Assembly (NCBI GenBank): GCA_025786725.1
Contig: JAHLTZ010000019.1
Span: 124,001-188,000, forward strand
Length of the DNA: 64,000 nt
Source: Syncephalis fuscata
Taxonomy: Eukaryota > Zoopagomycota > Zoopagomycetes > Zoopagales > Piptocephalidaceae
Direction of reading: 5' to 3'
Below are positions 12,968 to 23,771 of the stretch, one piece after another. The notes below the pieces were generated by a model. The model saw nothing but the letters and a program-made list of their open reading frames with translations. It did not search any database and had not been told where the DNA came from. The translations under genes and the position numbers were made by a program. Each line of letters begins with the position of its first letter. Positions within the stretch are counted from its first letter, which is position 1.

Positions 12968-13882
12968 ATGCTTGTCCATTCATTAATAGTATCTCTTGTT
13001 GTAGTGGGACATCAAACTGCATCGGCTTTTGCCAAAAATATTGATGCTCATTCCATCAATCGTTTATTTGTTTTTGGAAATAGTGTGTCCGACAATGGCA
13101 ATGTTTTCAAACTAACTAAAGGAAAAGCTCCTAATCCCGATATGTACTTTAAAGGACGTTATAGTAACGGTCCAGTATGGTCGGAAAAGTTATCGGCTCG
13201 TCTAAGAGTTCCAATGGCCAACTATGCCTTTGGTGGTGCAACAACCGACAATGCTTTGGTGCCAGGCTATTCCAGTGAAGCAAAAATAGTGGTGCCAAGT
13301 GTTAAAGAACAGATCCAGTTTTACATCAAGCAGAAGAACTTATATAGCGAGCCGGTTCTTCGCTCGTTGTACGCCATTGAAATCGCCAACAACGATTATA
13401 TCAACATGGCCGGCCCTAATGTTGCTGCCAACACTACTTTGATCAACGGCGCTGTCAATAATATTATTAAAACCATCGACACTTTACGCTCGGACGTCGG
13501 TGCCCGCATGTTCCTCGTATTTGGCGTTGCTGCCCTAGAGTCCACGCCATACTTTTTAGCTCAACCGGCCGAGGTTCAAAAGGCCGCTTCTGATGTTAGT
13601 CAAGCTCACAATAAACAGCTTCGGTCCAAGATATCAGAGTACCAGAAACAGTATCCTAATATCGAGATATACTATTTTGGTTTCAGGGATTATATGCTCA
13701 AAGCGATCTCAAACAAGAAGAAGTATGGCTTGAACAACGTTAACACTCCGTGCCTTAGTTCCGATGGAAAGTCTCGCTGCTCCACTCCTGACAAGTATTT
13801 CTACTGGGACTTTTTCCATCCAACAACCGCCACTCATAGATTACTGATGGAGGATGTGCTCAAATCAAGCCATACCCTCTAA
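12968..13882 (+). CDS. Secreted GDSL/SGNH-family acylhydrolase
   Basis: Intronless, about 304 residues. Start ATG 12968 gives a clear signal peptide (MLVHSLIVSLVVVGHQTASA). SGNH blocks are present. Block I is FVFGNSVSDNGN (usual fungal form FGDSxSDxGN), with Ser as nucleophile. YFKGRYSNGPVWSEKL is the typical second stretch. NYAFGGATTDN is the block II/III region, and AIEIANNDYIN corresponds to the block with Asn (usual GxND). FYWDFFHPTTATH carries the catalytic Asp-His pair. It probably hydrolyses extracellular esters; the substrate cannot be told. Oddities are Asn in place of Asp before the catalytic Ser, and AxND-like in place of GxND. GC content is higher than the flanks. Confidence 0.87.
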   Translation: MLVHSLIVSLVVVGHQTASAFAKNIDAHSINRLFVFGNSVSDNGNVFKLTKGKAPNPDMYFKGRYSNGPVWSEKLSARLRVPMANYAFGGATTDNALVPGYSSEAKIVVPSVKEQIQFYIKQKNLYSEPVLRSLYAIEIANNDYINMAGPNVAANTTLINGAVNNIIKTIDTLRSDVGARMFLVFGVAALESTPYFLAQPAEVQKAASDVSQAHNKQLRSKISEYQKQYPNIEIYYFGFRDYMLKAISNKKKYGLNNVNTPCLSSDGKSRCSTPDKYFYWDFFHPTTATHRLLMEDVLKSSHTL

Positions 13883-14189
13883 AAGGATGATGATTTGACT
13901 GTATATAGCCAGTCCAAATACCTTAATTATAGATAAATCGACTACAGTGTTAATAAAGTACATTTATCTTTTTTAACTTCGTTATAATTAAATGGCACTA
14001 CGTGTTTTATGCAAATTAAACCAATCGCCTTCTATAGCTCTGTAAAGTAATTGTCATACTAACACACTAACAACAAATACTAAATAAAACGTAATTTAAT
14101 GAACTTAATGGCTAATGTTTTACTTGAAAATGAAATAGTATAAGCAATTTACTTGTCCAAACGAACGATACAATTTGCACAATGCGACA
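13883..14189. other. Convergent intergenic, polyadenylation region
   Basis: AT-rich. AATAAAG lies near 13952, probably serving the GDSL gene. No gene is seen. Confidence 0.5.
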
Positions 14190-16058
14190 TTACCATGTAT
14201 CTAACCAGGAAATACCCGGTAGATCCCGCGTTGCATAGCCATCGGCATCGGCTCGTTTCCAGTCTTTTAATAAAGCGGATGGACCAGCAGTTGCTTCACG
14301 TAAAGTTGCTTCATCCAGTTGGGGCGTACCACCCATTGTAATGCAGGCCATTCTTCCATAACGGTGCCGTAATTCAACCAAGGCATAAAGAGAACGAGTG
14401 GTGGCGCGCGTGCATCCAATTAGTGCAACATGTACCAGATGTTGTGCGCTGCGTGCTAATCGCTCAACGCCGCAATCAGTTACACGGTGATGAAAACTTA
14501 AATCAAGGAATGTAAGTTTTGGACAACCTGTTGCCAAAGCATCCAGACCTCGATCTGTAAGTCCGTTTGTAATGGATCTTTTTTGGTGTATTGAAAATGC
14601 TACTCTTGGTGGCAGCTCGTTATCCGAAGAAGAGCCGGTCATCGATGGAACTAGGTTATTGTTTGCAGAAATAGCTGTGCTTTCATTGCTTTGATTGGCA
14701 CTGCCATTATTGAGAAATACTGCAGTGTTATTTGGATCTTGCTGGGCAATTGATTCCGGAGTAATTGATGGAATCCGTGCCATGGAAAGCCATCCTAACT
14801 TTGAACAGAATTTGCCTAATGCTTCAGCCGTGGCATCAGAGCAGCCACACGTGCCGGTTAGGTCGATCCATTCAAGACGTGGGCAGCCTTGTGCCAAAGC
14901 CCAGACACCGATGTCTGTAACTTCGGGTAGTTCAGCCAGTCGTATGCGACGTATTGATCGGCAAGCTGATAATGCCCGTAGGCCATTGTCAGAAATTCGA
15001 GAGCAGCCTTTTAGGTTGATTTGCTCCAACGCGTGTGAAGCATGCTGAGCAATGGCCGCAATGCCATTATCGGTTACTCGAACGCAGTAGCTGAGATTAA
15101 TGGTGGACAGTGTTTTACCGCACGCTTCGGCAATTGCACCAATGCTTATATCAGTGACAAATATGCACCCATGCAGGCTGATAGAACGTAAATTTGTACA
15201 GTTGCTCATAAATCTCAGCACTGTTGCATCGCGAATCATAGAGTAAGCCGGCCATAAATCAAGCTGGCGAATCCATTGTCCGTGTTTAGCAAGTGGAATG
15301 TTAACAGGCACAAAATCGCTGTCCAGTGGGCGTCGGGCACGGACGCGAATTGAATAATCGGTTTTTGCCGTGGCCGGCGGCAAGTGTAAAGATGGCTTGT
15401 TAGTGCGAGTGCGTTCGTCCAACAGTGGTGTAAAGTAGATTTGCGGTGCACGCCACAGGATTGGTACGATGATTTTGCGCCACTGGCGACAAGTAGATTC
15501 ACAAGCACGTAAATCTTCTGGCTGTTGAAGAGATTGAAAAATCATAACTAAAATTTCTGGTGCAAGAAAATCAATGGTTGTACCAGTGGATGGAATATTG
15601 CAATGCTTATTGAAGGGAATTGATTTGCGCCGCTTACGAGATGGCATTCCAGATGCCACGCCCATAATAGGAATTCCCAAAATATTTACAGAGTTTGCAT
15701 TGATTACTGGCTCATTTAGACTTTGACGAGTTATTCGCCATGTTTGGATCAAAGAATTGGCTTCAGAGGTGGATTTTGTTGATTGTGTCGATAATGGAAT
15801 CGACGTAGATGCATGAGAAGTAGATGCAATCTTGCGTTTGGTTAAGCGATATCCGGATGTGACTGTCGTAGTTAAAGAATCACATGGAGCTTGTGCTGTT
15901 TTGGATGAATTGGAATTAACAATATTGTCCAAAGTTAAAAACATAGCTAGTAGCCAATAGGGTAGTACAGAATAGTAGCGACGAAGTATGAATGAGCAGG
16001 GTAAATACAAACAGATGAGAAGAAGGCGAATAATTGATATGCTGGATAGTTGTACCAT
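14190..16058 (-). CDS. F-box / leucine-rich-repeat protein (Grr1/AMN1-like)
   Basis: Single-exon frame of 622 residues. It is a predicted substrate adaptor of an SCF ubiquitin ligase. The F-box is near residues 165-210: DFLAPEILVMIFQSLQQPED followed by CRQWRKIIVPILWR. About ten cysteine-containing LRRs follow: LRSISLHGCIFVTDISIGAI, TINLSYCVRVTDNGIAAIA, QINLKGCSRISDNGLRAL, WIDLTGTCGCSDATAEAL and FLDLSFHHRVTDCGVERLA. A Ser/Asn-rich insertion sits at about residues 440-485. The first ATG (16058) has a good context (AAAATGG), but the first 38 residues are hydrophobic and unlike F-box proteins, and a TATA box lies only 26 nt upstream. Met39 at 15944 is therefore a serious alternative start. Closest in style to Grr1/Pof2; the substrate is unknown. 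Confidence 0.88.
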   Translation of the reverse strand: MVQLSSISIIRLLLICLYLPCSFILRRYYSVLPYWLLAMFLTLDNIVNSNSSKTAQAPCDSLTTTVTSGYRLTKRKIASTSHASTSIPLSTQSTKSTSEANSLIQTWRITRQSLNEPVINANSVNILGIPIMGVASGMPSRKRRKSIPFNKHCNIPSTGTTIDFLAPEILVMIFQSLQQPEDLRACESTCRQWRKIIVPILWRAPQIYFTPLLDERTRTNKPSLHLPPATAKTDYSIRVRARRPLDSDFVPVNIPLAKHGQWIRQLDLWPAYSMIRDATVLRFMSNCTNLRSISLHGCIFVTDISIGAIAEACGKTLSTINLSYCVRVTDNGIAAIAQHASHALEQINLKGCSRISDNGLRALSACRSIRRIRLAELPEVTDIGVWALAQGCPRLEWIDLTGTCGCSDATAEALGKFCSKLGWLSMARIPSITPESIAQQDPNNTAVFLNNGSANQSNESTAISANNNLVPSMTGSSSDNELPPRVAFSIHQKRSITNGLTDRGLDALATGCPKLTFLDLSFHHRVTDCGVERLARSAQHLVHVALIGCTRATTRSLYALVELRHRYGRMACITMGGTPQLDEATLREATAGPSALLKDWKRADADGYATRDLPGISWLDTW

Positions 16059-17508
16059 TTTAGATAGTCGGCTACGTACCCCTATTTATATAATGCGCGT
16101 ATTCTTTAGTTGAATGGGCTGGTGATCGTGTACGTAACTATGATGCTAAACACAACAAATGCCGAATGATTTAGCTACCGCGACAAACGCCGAGTAGAAG
16201 CCCGAAGAACAGTGATTTTGTGTGAACACTGATCACCGCAGCAATGCTTAGAATGATAATGCTAGTAAGTTGGTTGTGTGGCCGTGACAGCTTTTGCTTG
16301 TTGTATACGTCGTTAGTTGTCAAGAGCCGTTTCGTTGATGCTGCGAGATATGTTAAAAATAGACTGCAGAAAGCTCAAACGGCCAACCAGTGCTTTTGTT
16401 GTGAAAACGGAATAACGCCGTCACTACCCTGTAACAAAGGAAGAGAAGTGGGTAAATAAGCGAAAAGGAGTAGTTAGTTAGCGAGTAATGCAATATTCGT
16501 TGAATATTCCCAACTAAAAGGGGATTTGTTGATCAAATAGCGAATTTAATGGTAAATCCGATATGTGCCCAGTTATACGAGAGATCTTAATGTAACCGAG
16601 GTAACCTTGCCTCAACTTCCTATTGCGTAAAATACTTACGTGGACAACTAATGAAATTATAATCGGTTTAGTAGCAAGAAAATAGTAAAGTGCTCAAGTA
16701 AAGCAAGAATGAGCAAATAGTCAAGTTGACAACATAAACAGCTTCTCTAAGAACAGGCTGTTTAAAACTAGTGATACCATGACTGTTCAAGTGATACATC
16801 AGGAGATGTTCTAGTAGTGGGTTGAATCATAAACCATTAACAATCCCTCTAACGTGCACTGTAAGCATTAATTACGAAAATGCCACATTTACCCAAAATT
16901 CGAGTTTAACATGTCTGACACAGCCAGCAGGTGAGCAAACGGCCACATTTAACACGAGCCGGTATTAAAATGAAACAAATTAACAGCTATTGTTTTTGTT
17001 TCTTTTGAATCTTGTACTATTATTGGTAACACACTATTGTTTACTACAATATTTGCTAAAATGCTGATCCGTTGCCAACTAATGCATGTTAATTTAATTA
17101 GAATTAATGTAGCAATAGTTTAGATTATCATATAAACAACAATAGTATAGTTAATTTTATATCGTTATACTAGAATTACAAAATTGATCATTTACCATAT
17201 TTAAACATAACCAAATTAGTATCACTGTTCTCAAGCTTTATTATTTTTATTAGAATTAATAGTGTCTTCAATCGCAACAAAAGTTTTTGTCTACTATCAT
17301 GATCTCAATAATACAAAGATTTACTTCATAATTTTACCATTACTACGCTAGCCATAAAATAACAATAAAAATTTAGTTTATAGCAACGGAAAACTTTATG
17401 ATACATCATTCTATTATAACAAACATTTGGTCATAAAATAAAGCATATTCAATAAATGTTAAATATTAAATTACTATAATACATGTGGACGACATGACAT
17501 GCTGTTTA
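16059..17508. other. Intergenic, no gene recognised
   Basis: Promoter side of the F-box/LRR gene and 3' side of the DUF1749 gene. GC-richer up to about 16500, then AT-rich. An open frame at 16244-16459 resembles no family. Nothing else seen. Confidence 0.5.
16084..16092 (-). promoter_or_regulatory. Putative TATA box of the F-box/LRR gene
   Basis: Reads TATATAAAT on the minus strand. It is 26 nt upstream of the first ATG (16058) and 140 nt upstream of Met39 (15944), so it bears on the choice of start. Confidence 0.45.
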
Positions 17509-18381
17509 TTAACTTAGTTTAAGTTTATCAATAAAAGACAAAATGATATTAACCAAAGCAGTTTGGCCGGAAGCTGATGTAACAGTATGATCAACATTCG
17601 GAATAATTTCTAATGTAAGAAAGTTGGAATAGGCAGATTTAGCATTTGATAGGAGCTTCTCTTTCTTAACATTAACTGGAATAAATTCGTCGTTGCCTGA
17701 TTGAATCATGGCTAGCGGTACATTAACAGGAGCGTAAATAGCTTTTAGTTGTGCCGGCGCCAAATCGGACGAGAACATATCGTCGTCACCGTTTTTATCG
17801 ATAAAAGAAAGAAAACGATTCGCTGTAACAGGTGCAAATGGATATGCTTTTCGTGGCATCATTTCTTCGCCGTTTTTTTGCTGAACCATTTTGCGAGCAA
17901 TGCTAATCCATAAGTCATGTTGTGGCTCAAAATTGACATATGCTTCTCTATCCGAAACAGCACCATGCAATACGCAGCCTACCAGTGAAGCACGCTGTTT
18001 GGCAAATCGAGCAAAATACAACGATTGCTGGCTTCCTGTCGAATGGCCAATCATTAATATTCGCTTTTTGCCTTGTTTTATCAGATGTTCAACCAATAAA
18101 TCTAATTCACCTATATCGCGTTTTAGACTACCGGTACCAAAACCGTTATAGGATGAAGATAGGGTAGGATGCACCGTTGACCATCCCCGTTGTGCAGCAG
18201 CGGCGGAAAGAGGTCCCGCCCAAGGCAGTGAAAGCTGGCCTTCTGTAACTCCGGGAAGTAATATTAGTGCATTTGGTGTCTTGACAGGACCTGAATGAAA
18301 TGCCGTCAATTGAGGATCGTTGTAACCAAATGTAAATAAAGTGCCGGTTAACGCAGCCGCCCAGTTAATAGGAGCAATCAT
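17509..18381 (-). CDS. DUF1749 (UPF0613) alpha/beta-hydrolase
   Basis: Intronless, 290 residues. Alpha/beta-hydrolase of the fungal/plant DUF1749 family, which includes SidJ-type siderophore esterases. ALILLPGVTEGQLSLPW is the N-terminal strand/oxyanion region. The nucleophile elbow is MIGHSTGSQQSLYF (GHSTGS). The acid is in MIQSGNDEFIPVN and the histidine in IIPNVDHTVTSASG. LSSSYNGFGTGSLKRDIGEL before the elbow is typical of the family. No signal peptide is seen. The start ATG 18381 gives MIAPINWAAALTGTLF. Siderophore hydrolysis is only one possibility, and no siderophore genes are nearby. Confidence 0.87.
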   Translation of the reverse strand: MIAPINWAAALTGTLFTFGYNDPQLTAFHSGPVKTPNALILLPGVTEGQLSLPWAGPLSAAAAQRGWSTVHPTLSSSYNGFGTGSLKRDIGELDLLVEHLIKQGKKRILMIGHSTGSQQSLYFARFAKQRASLVGCVLHGAVSDREAYVNFEPQHDLWISIARKMVQQKNGEEMMPRKAYPFAPVTANRFLSFIDKNGDDDMFSSDLAPAQLKAIYAPVNVPLAMIQSGNDEFIPVNVKKEKLLSNAKSAYSNFLTLEIIPNVDHTVTSASGQTALVNIILSFIDKLKLS

Positions 18382-19965
18382 GATATTAAAATGTATATAT
18401 TACGATCACGGCTATGTAGCGTGTAATTTTAAAAAAGTAGAGCAGCAAAAATAAATGAAAGTAGTAGAATTTAGTCAGGTAGACAGTCAATGTATTTGGT
18501 ACTGTTTTTAGCACCTTTAAAAATGTTACTACGTTCTACTGTGAAAGATGTCCGAGAACATCGAAACTTGATATAGCTTGCAAAGAAAGACTGTCGGTAT
18601 TGCAATTAATCCTGTTGTTGTAACCAGCTCGTATTTTTGAAATAAAGGACAACAAGAGTTATTAGGTGAATGAGCACGACAGCAAAGACTAATAAAGTTA
18701 TGGAATTACCTGCTAGGTAGGTGCATTGTGATGCGATGGCAGAGACAGTTTATATTGTAATAAATCCATGATGTTACAAGGTCGTAAATATGCTAATTGT
18801 TAAGCAGTATGTCATATACTTATCATAAAATATCAAGGCGTGCATAGTTTTAAGGCGAATACAGCAGTCAATGCGTGTTACTGTTATACACATTCTTATC
18901 TGAATCGCTCTGTGATTTATGCGTTGGGTATATCATTAGGCGAACTCAGGCAATTTTAGTATAGGTGAGTAAAACCGCATAACTTATTTTAATTCAGTGC
19001 AAGAATTTGTTTTTATTATGTACATCCTTAATTAACCACAACTGAACTATATATACTTTCATTTGCATTACTGTTATGCGAATTAAGCAGAGAAATAATA
19101 AAGCTCGTATTTGATTAGCACAAGATTTGATAATGAGTTGTTACATAATTATGAATGATGTAGATTGTATATATATATCGCCATTAAAAATGACATGTTT
19201 TTATTACTTTATTATTTGTTATAACTGCACATATTAGTAGCAAATAAACATGTAACATAAGTAGAATAGTATTTATTAATCAATGTACAATGTACACGTT
19301 TGTATTTTTGGACACGATGCCGTTTAGTTTGGACAATTAGCAAAGCTGTGCAGTAAATGGACTGATTGAGTGTACTAGTTAATAATGAAACTAGAGATAA
19401 ACAAAAGCAACATTATAAAAAAACAATGCAACTAGAAATGAGCAAAATATGTTGTTAAAATGGTCCAATAGCACGAGAGTGATTGATAAATATTGGCTGA
19501 CCCGTTGTGCTCTAATTTTCTTGTTGTCTTGATATGCTTATTACTGGAAACATAGCACAATGTAAACTGTGTGTTTGATACAATACTATATCGCTTATTT
19601 TCTACTTATACTAACGATTTAGATGTAGACTAGAATTCTACAAGTCTTTCTTTTATCACAATGTGTCTCCTTTTTTGTTGACATAAAAGGAAATCGTTTG
19701 ACTATAGGATATGATTTTTAGGGGTAGCATATATTGCCAGCCCCTATGACACCCAAAAGGATGTTGTACAATTTATTTATTTATTTCTAGCCAAATTCAT
19801 ACTTTGGACGCCATTTAATATATTTGTCGTCAAGTAATTAATTTAATTCTTAGCATGTCATTAATTTATGGTAATTACTTAATTTGATTCAGCCGTTAAT
19901 TTAGTATCTATAAAACAGCACTTCGCCATCCAAAAAGTCTACTTAATTATAATCGCATTTTTAAT
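18382..19965. other. Divergent intergenic, DUF1749 hydrolase / tyrosinase
   Basis: 1.6 kb of AT-rich DNA between two divergent promoters. No open frame of interest. It ends in the tyrosinase promoter. Confidence 0.55.
19909..19915 (+). promoter_or_regulatory. Putative TATA box of the tyrosinase gene
   Basis: TATAAAA, 57 nt upstream of ATG 19966. Confidence 0.45.
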
Positions 19966-21483
19966 ATGATATCAAATTCAGTTGTAGCCTTTATTGCGGT
20001 CTTTATACTTCTTGCGAATGAGGTTACAGCCGTAGGGACGCTTCAAAATATACCAAGATGTTCAAGTATTCGTGGTCGTCGTGAAATCCGAACATTGTCC
20101 GACGAAGAGCGAAACCGCTTCTTCGCCGCCGTTCGAGCGCTACAATCAGGCCCTCGTCCAACGGTTTATGACAGGTAATTGATTTAGAAAATTATAGATA
20201 TTTACTTACAGCTTTAATAGATTTGTGCAAACACATTACAACGCACGCCAAGTTGCCCATGGCTGGCCTTGGTTTTTGCCATGGCATCGAGCGTTTATTC
20301 GCGAGTTTGAACGTCGGCTGCAGGAGAAGGATTCCTCAGTCATGCTGCCCTACTGGGTAAATACTATCTTGCTGCAATAGCCAAGTTGGATTTTAAACTA
20401 ACGAAAAATGATGTAGGACTGGGCCTACGACTCACAAGCTCCCGAGCAAGCTCCAGTATGGCAATCGAACTGGCTTGGAGGCAATGGCCGATCCAGCGAC
20501 AACTGTGTAACAGATGGCGTATTTGCTCGGTGGCGGCCATACTATCCTGACCAGCATTGCTTAAAACGCAGTTGGACTGGCCGTGATATTATTCCTGCTT
20601 TCTACTCGTCGGAAGCACTAAGCGCCATTGCTAGCCGAAACACACGCTACACCGACTTTTGCAGCCAGACCGAGTCTCCAGCCCACGATGCTGTTCATGT
20701 GGCAGTCGGTGCAGATATGGCTACCATGTATAGCCCAATGATCCTATATTCTGGCTGCACCATGCCTTTGTCGATAAGCAATGGAGTGACTGGCAACGGC
20801 TACGTCCACGCAATAGTCAAGCCTATGGCGGCATAAATCAGGATGGATCGCCAGCACGGCCCAGCGATCAGCTACAGCCCTACCCTTATCGTGTACTCGA
20901 CGTACTCGATACACGGGATCTTTGTTACACTTATGCGCCATTCCGCGTTGGCTCACACTTTAATCCGGATGACATCGAATCAAATCCGATGCCTGCAAGT
21001 ACGCCTATGCTAGCTGTTAGTAATAGAACAGCTATCGATCCACTGGACCGTACAGAAATACTTGGACTACGCATACCTACACCTATTCCAGATTCATGGC
21101 TTGTTATGAACCATGCAAATGTCACGGCAGTACGTGAGACCGAGATGTTCTTGCGTAATGTCGCGCTTGAAATCAACAATCTTCGCAGCCATGTATCACC
21201 ATCGGTGCCTGCATCACAACCAGATATACTTGCCGGTTTGATCAAGAAGATTAAACCAGGCAACGGTCAATTAACAGCCACGCGTAGAGGTCGTCAAATT
21301 GTGCTCAACTCCACGTTGCTGGAAAATCTGACCACGGACGAGGTCGTTGGCAAGGTGCAGCAATTCCTGGATTCGCTTCGAGAATTGCCGGTAGTCATTC
21401 AAGATAACATTGAAGAAGCTACGCTAGAAAGTATCATTGGCTCAGAATCAGCCGAGCAATTACGCGATAACTACGATATCTAA
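19966..21483 (+). CDS. Secreted tyrosinase (type-3 copper oxidase), frame broken near 20737
   Basis: Oxidises tyrosine/phenols to quinones (melanin-type chemistry). Exons are 19966-20174, 20221-20356 and 20417-21483, joining in phase. A signal peptide (MISNSVVAFIAVFILLANEV) precedes RCSSIRGRREIRTLSDEER. CuA ligands are in FVQTHYNARQVAHGWPW and LPWHRAFIREFERRL; YWDWAYDSQAPE follows. CuB ligands are in SPAHDAVHVAVG and, in the next frame, DPIFWLHHAFVDKQWSDW. The frame shifts exactly between SP and DPIFW: CCCAATGAT would need one more A, so one base is probably missing at about 20737-20738. The rest (YPYRVLDVLDTRDLCYTYAP) runs open to TAA at 21483. Low-copper or pseudogene status cannot be excluded, but everything else is intact. 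Confidence 0.87.
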
Positions 21484-22245
21484 TGATTTAGCTAGTGTAT
21501 TGTTATTTGTAATAGCTTTTAAGGTTATAAAAAACTAGGTGTCAATCGTCATAACATTAGTAAAGCAAATAAAAAGCTGATTATCTTTTATTTGGCAATA
21601 AAGTTAAGATGGCTAAATAAGTACTCTTTTATATTTGAAAATTAGTAAACAATTTATTAACAATTTAATGTGATTTGGGGCTAAATAACTATATTTGATA
21701 ACATTCGCGCAATTGAACTGCACATTCAATCTATTGAACATGGGGACAAGTGGTCAGTTTGATTTAATCGTCACATCATCACACTTATTGCTTTTTTGGT
21801 GGTCAAATGACTAATATTTAATAACGCCCAATCTATTGAACATGATGATGGGCGGTGAGTGACATCAGTCATCAAATACTCGTCATCATAGATTCGTTAT
21901 CCAGTATGCATATATTCAGTATACATATATCATTTTGCACTATTTATTCATTAGAACGTATATAATTGGATCGTGCAATGGCCAAACAATATTAATAAAA
22001 AGTATCGTTTGTTATTGACTTTATTCTTGTACATTCTAGCTCGGTTTATATAAATAAAGTAACGTTAATAATAGTAACATTAATTATGCTTATAATATTA
22101 CTGATGTTGTAGTATTAAATAGTAGCAATATTTAATAAATTAAACACCATTTTTACTAATAAACCACACTCTATTTGTCATTAAAATCCAAATTTGTATG
22201 TGCAGAATAGAGATAAAAGAAAAATAATAAACAGAAGCTACAGTG
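21484..22245. other. Convergent intergenic, tyrosinase / mitochondrial carrier
   Basis: AT-rich. AATAAA signals at 21568 and 21597 suit the tyrosinase 3' end. A short imperfect duplication (caatctattgaacatg) occurs near 21726 and 21828. No gene is seen. Confidence 0.5.
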
Positions 22246-23771
22246 CTATTCAGTATCTGGCGATGTTACAGTATCGATTGGGTGAGCAAACTCTTGGATA
22301 CGTTCTGTTACATATTCGTACACAGTAAAATTAAGAGCATGGATAGGAAAGGCACGTATTAGTGTGACAGAAATGCCGGTATATAATCCACGGAAGCCCG
22401 ATCGTTGAACAATGTCCCGTGCCACACGCCAACCACTCGGTGTCTTGTGCGTAAATCCTGTATTGCGATGTCCACTCATTGTGCTTGCTGATGCTTTACT
22501 AGCTGTAGCAATAGGACCGCCGGGTCCAGAGCCAATTACGGCTACAGCTGTAACATCTTTTTGGATAAGCGACTTGACCAAGTCCAGTGGAAATGTTAGT
22601 AGCCAGCAGAAAACACCTGCCAATCCACCAGCAAGAAAATGAACACCAGAAGATGTTCGGCCATCTCCTTCAATGGCAGACAGTGTACGTTTAATGCATT
22701 CATAGCCGGCAAAGTAGGTGCCGGTGCCAGCCAAATCACGAACTAGTTTGCATTAATATTAGAAAGTTAATTAAAATATACTAGCAATACTTGCTTATGT
22801 GGCTGTTTAGGCCATAGAATAGACCACTAGGACCACGAAGACGTACGATTTCTTTCACGGATGCCCAGGTAGGTTGTGTACGTGGATCAATTAGACGCTG
22901 TTGTGCATGTTGCGCAGCAAGCCGTGCTTCGGCTGATGCTTGTGGATCCATTAATGTACGCCGCAGCTCTTTTACCCTTTGTTCCCAGACAAGTACTTGC
23001 AATTGACGCTGGATTTTTACAAGTTCAAATGGACAGCTTAATGCTGCAATCGCTGCACCACTAGTGCCGCCGGCAATAAATGCAATTGCCCCAAGGTTAA
23101 ATATGTTTTCTGGCCGTCCATAAAGATCGCGCAGCTTTGCCTTGCTGCGTTCGTACACCGAAAAGCTTGTCGCGCGAAGGACAGATACAGTGAGTAATGG
23201 CGGTACAATGCCTAAATACCGCCAGTATGTTCATAGATAAGTTCCGACTCAGTAGTGTAGAGATATATAAATCAATTACCTCTAAAAAAGCCACGTACTC
23301 CTTCGACACGATATGTTTTACGTACACAGTCGCTCAACGAGCGATAGTTATGTGTTTGCATACGTGTCTTGACTGAATCAAACTACAGTAATAATTGATT
23401 AGAATAGTGTATAAATATACATTTTTACTGATTACCGGAAAGCCACAAAATACACTTGTTACAGCTGCACACGATGCAGCAACAACAGTACGGTTTTCTA
23501 TATTGATTCAATAAAGTTAGATCATCATAATCAGATACCATTTTTCATAATACTTACGCAAAAGTAATTGCTGTACACCTGTAAGCTCGATTGCTTCTGG
23601 AGATGTAACACCAAAACTATTTGCAGAAGATGGCGTATGTTCAGATGACAGAGTCTTTTCAGTACCATTACTCTTGTTGTTGGCCCGTGTCATAGTCATA
23701 ATGGCAGCGGCAGCCACAGCAGCGGCATCTGTGCTCGTGCTTGTAGACGGCGTGGAATGCACGTTAACCAT
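22246..23771 (-). CDS. Mitochondrial carrier protein (SLC25 family)
   Basis: Solute carrier of the inner mitochondrial membrane. Start ATG 23771; the frame continues upstream only to a non-ATG codon. All three carrier signatures are visible: CGFPFDSVKTRMQ (split by an intron after FP), LSCPFELVKIQRQLQ and LTFPLDLVKSLIQ. Each repeat has its partner motif: VEGVRGFFRG, LRGPSGLFYGL and SGFRGLYTGISVTLIRAFP. An N-terminal Ala/Ser/Thr-rich tail of about 60 residues and insertions in repeats 2 (VKELRRTLMDPQASAEARLA) and 3 (Gly/Ala/Ser-rich) make it longer than the usual roughly 300 residues. Substrate not assigned; the YMC/carnitine-ornithine-like group is a guess. About five introns. Confidence 0.87.

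Noticed and set aside
12346-12986. Two open frames in the CDT2/GDSL intergenic region
   Set aside because: The second begins at a TTG and overlaps the GDSL leader and its TATA box; neither resembles a protein family.
16244-16459. 71-codon open frame upstream of the F-box/LRR gene
   Set aside because: No homology recognised, and it sits in a promoter region.
20931-21263. Minus-strand frame opposite tyrosinase
   Set aside because: Shadow of the conserved tyrosinase coding strand.
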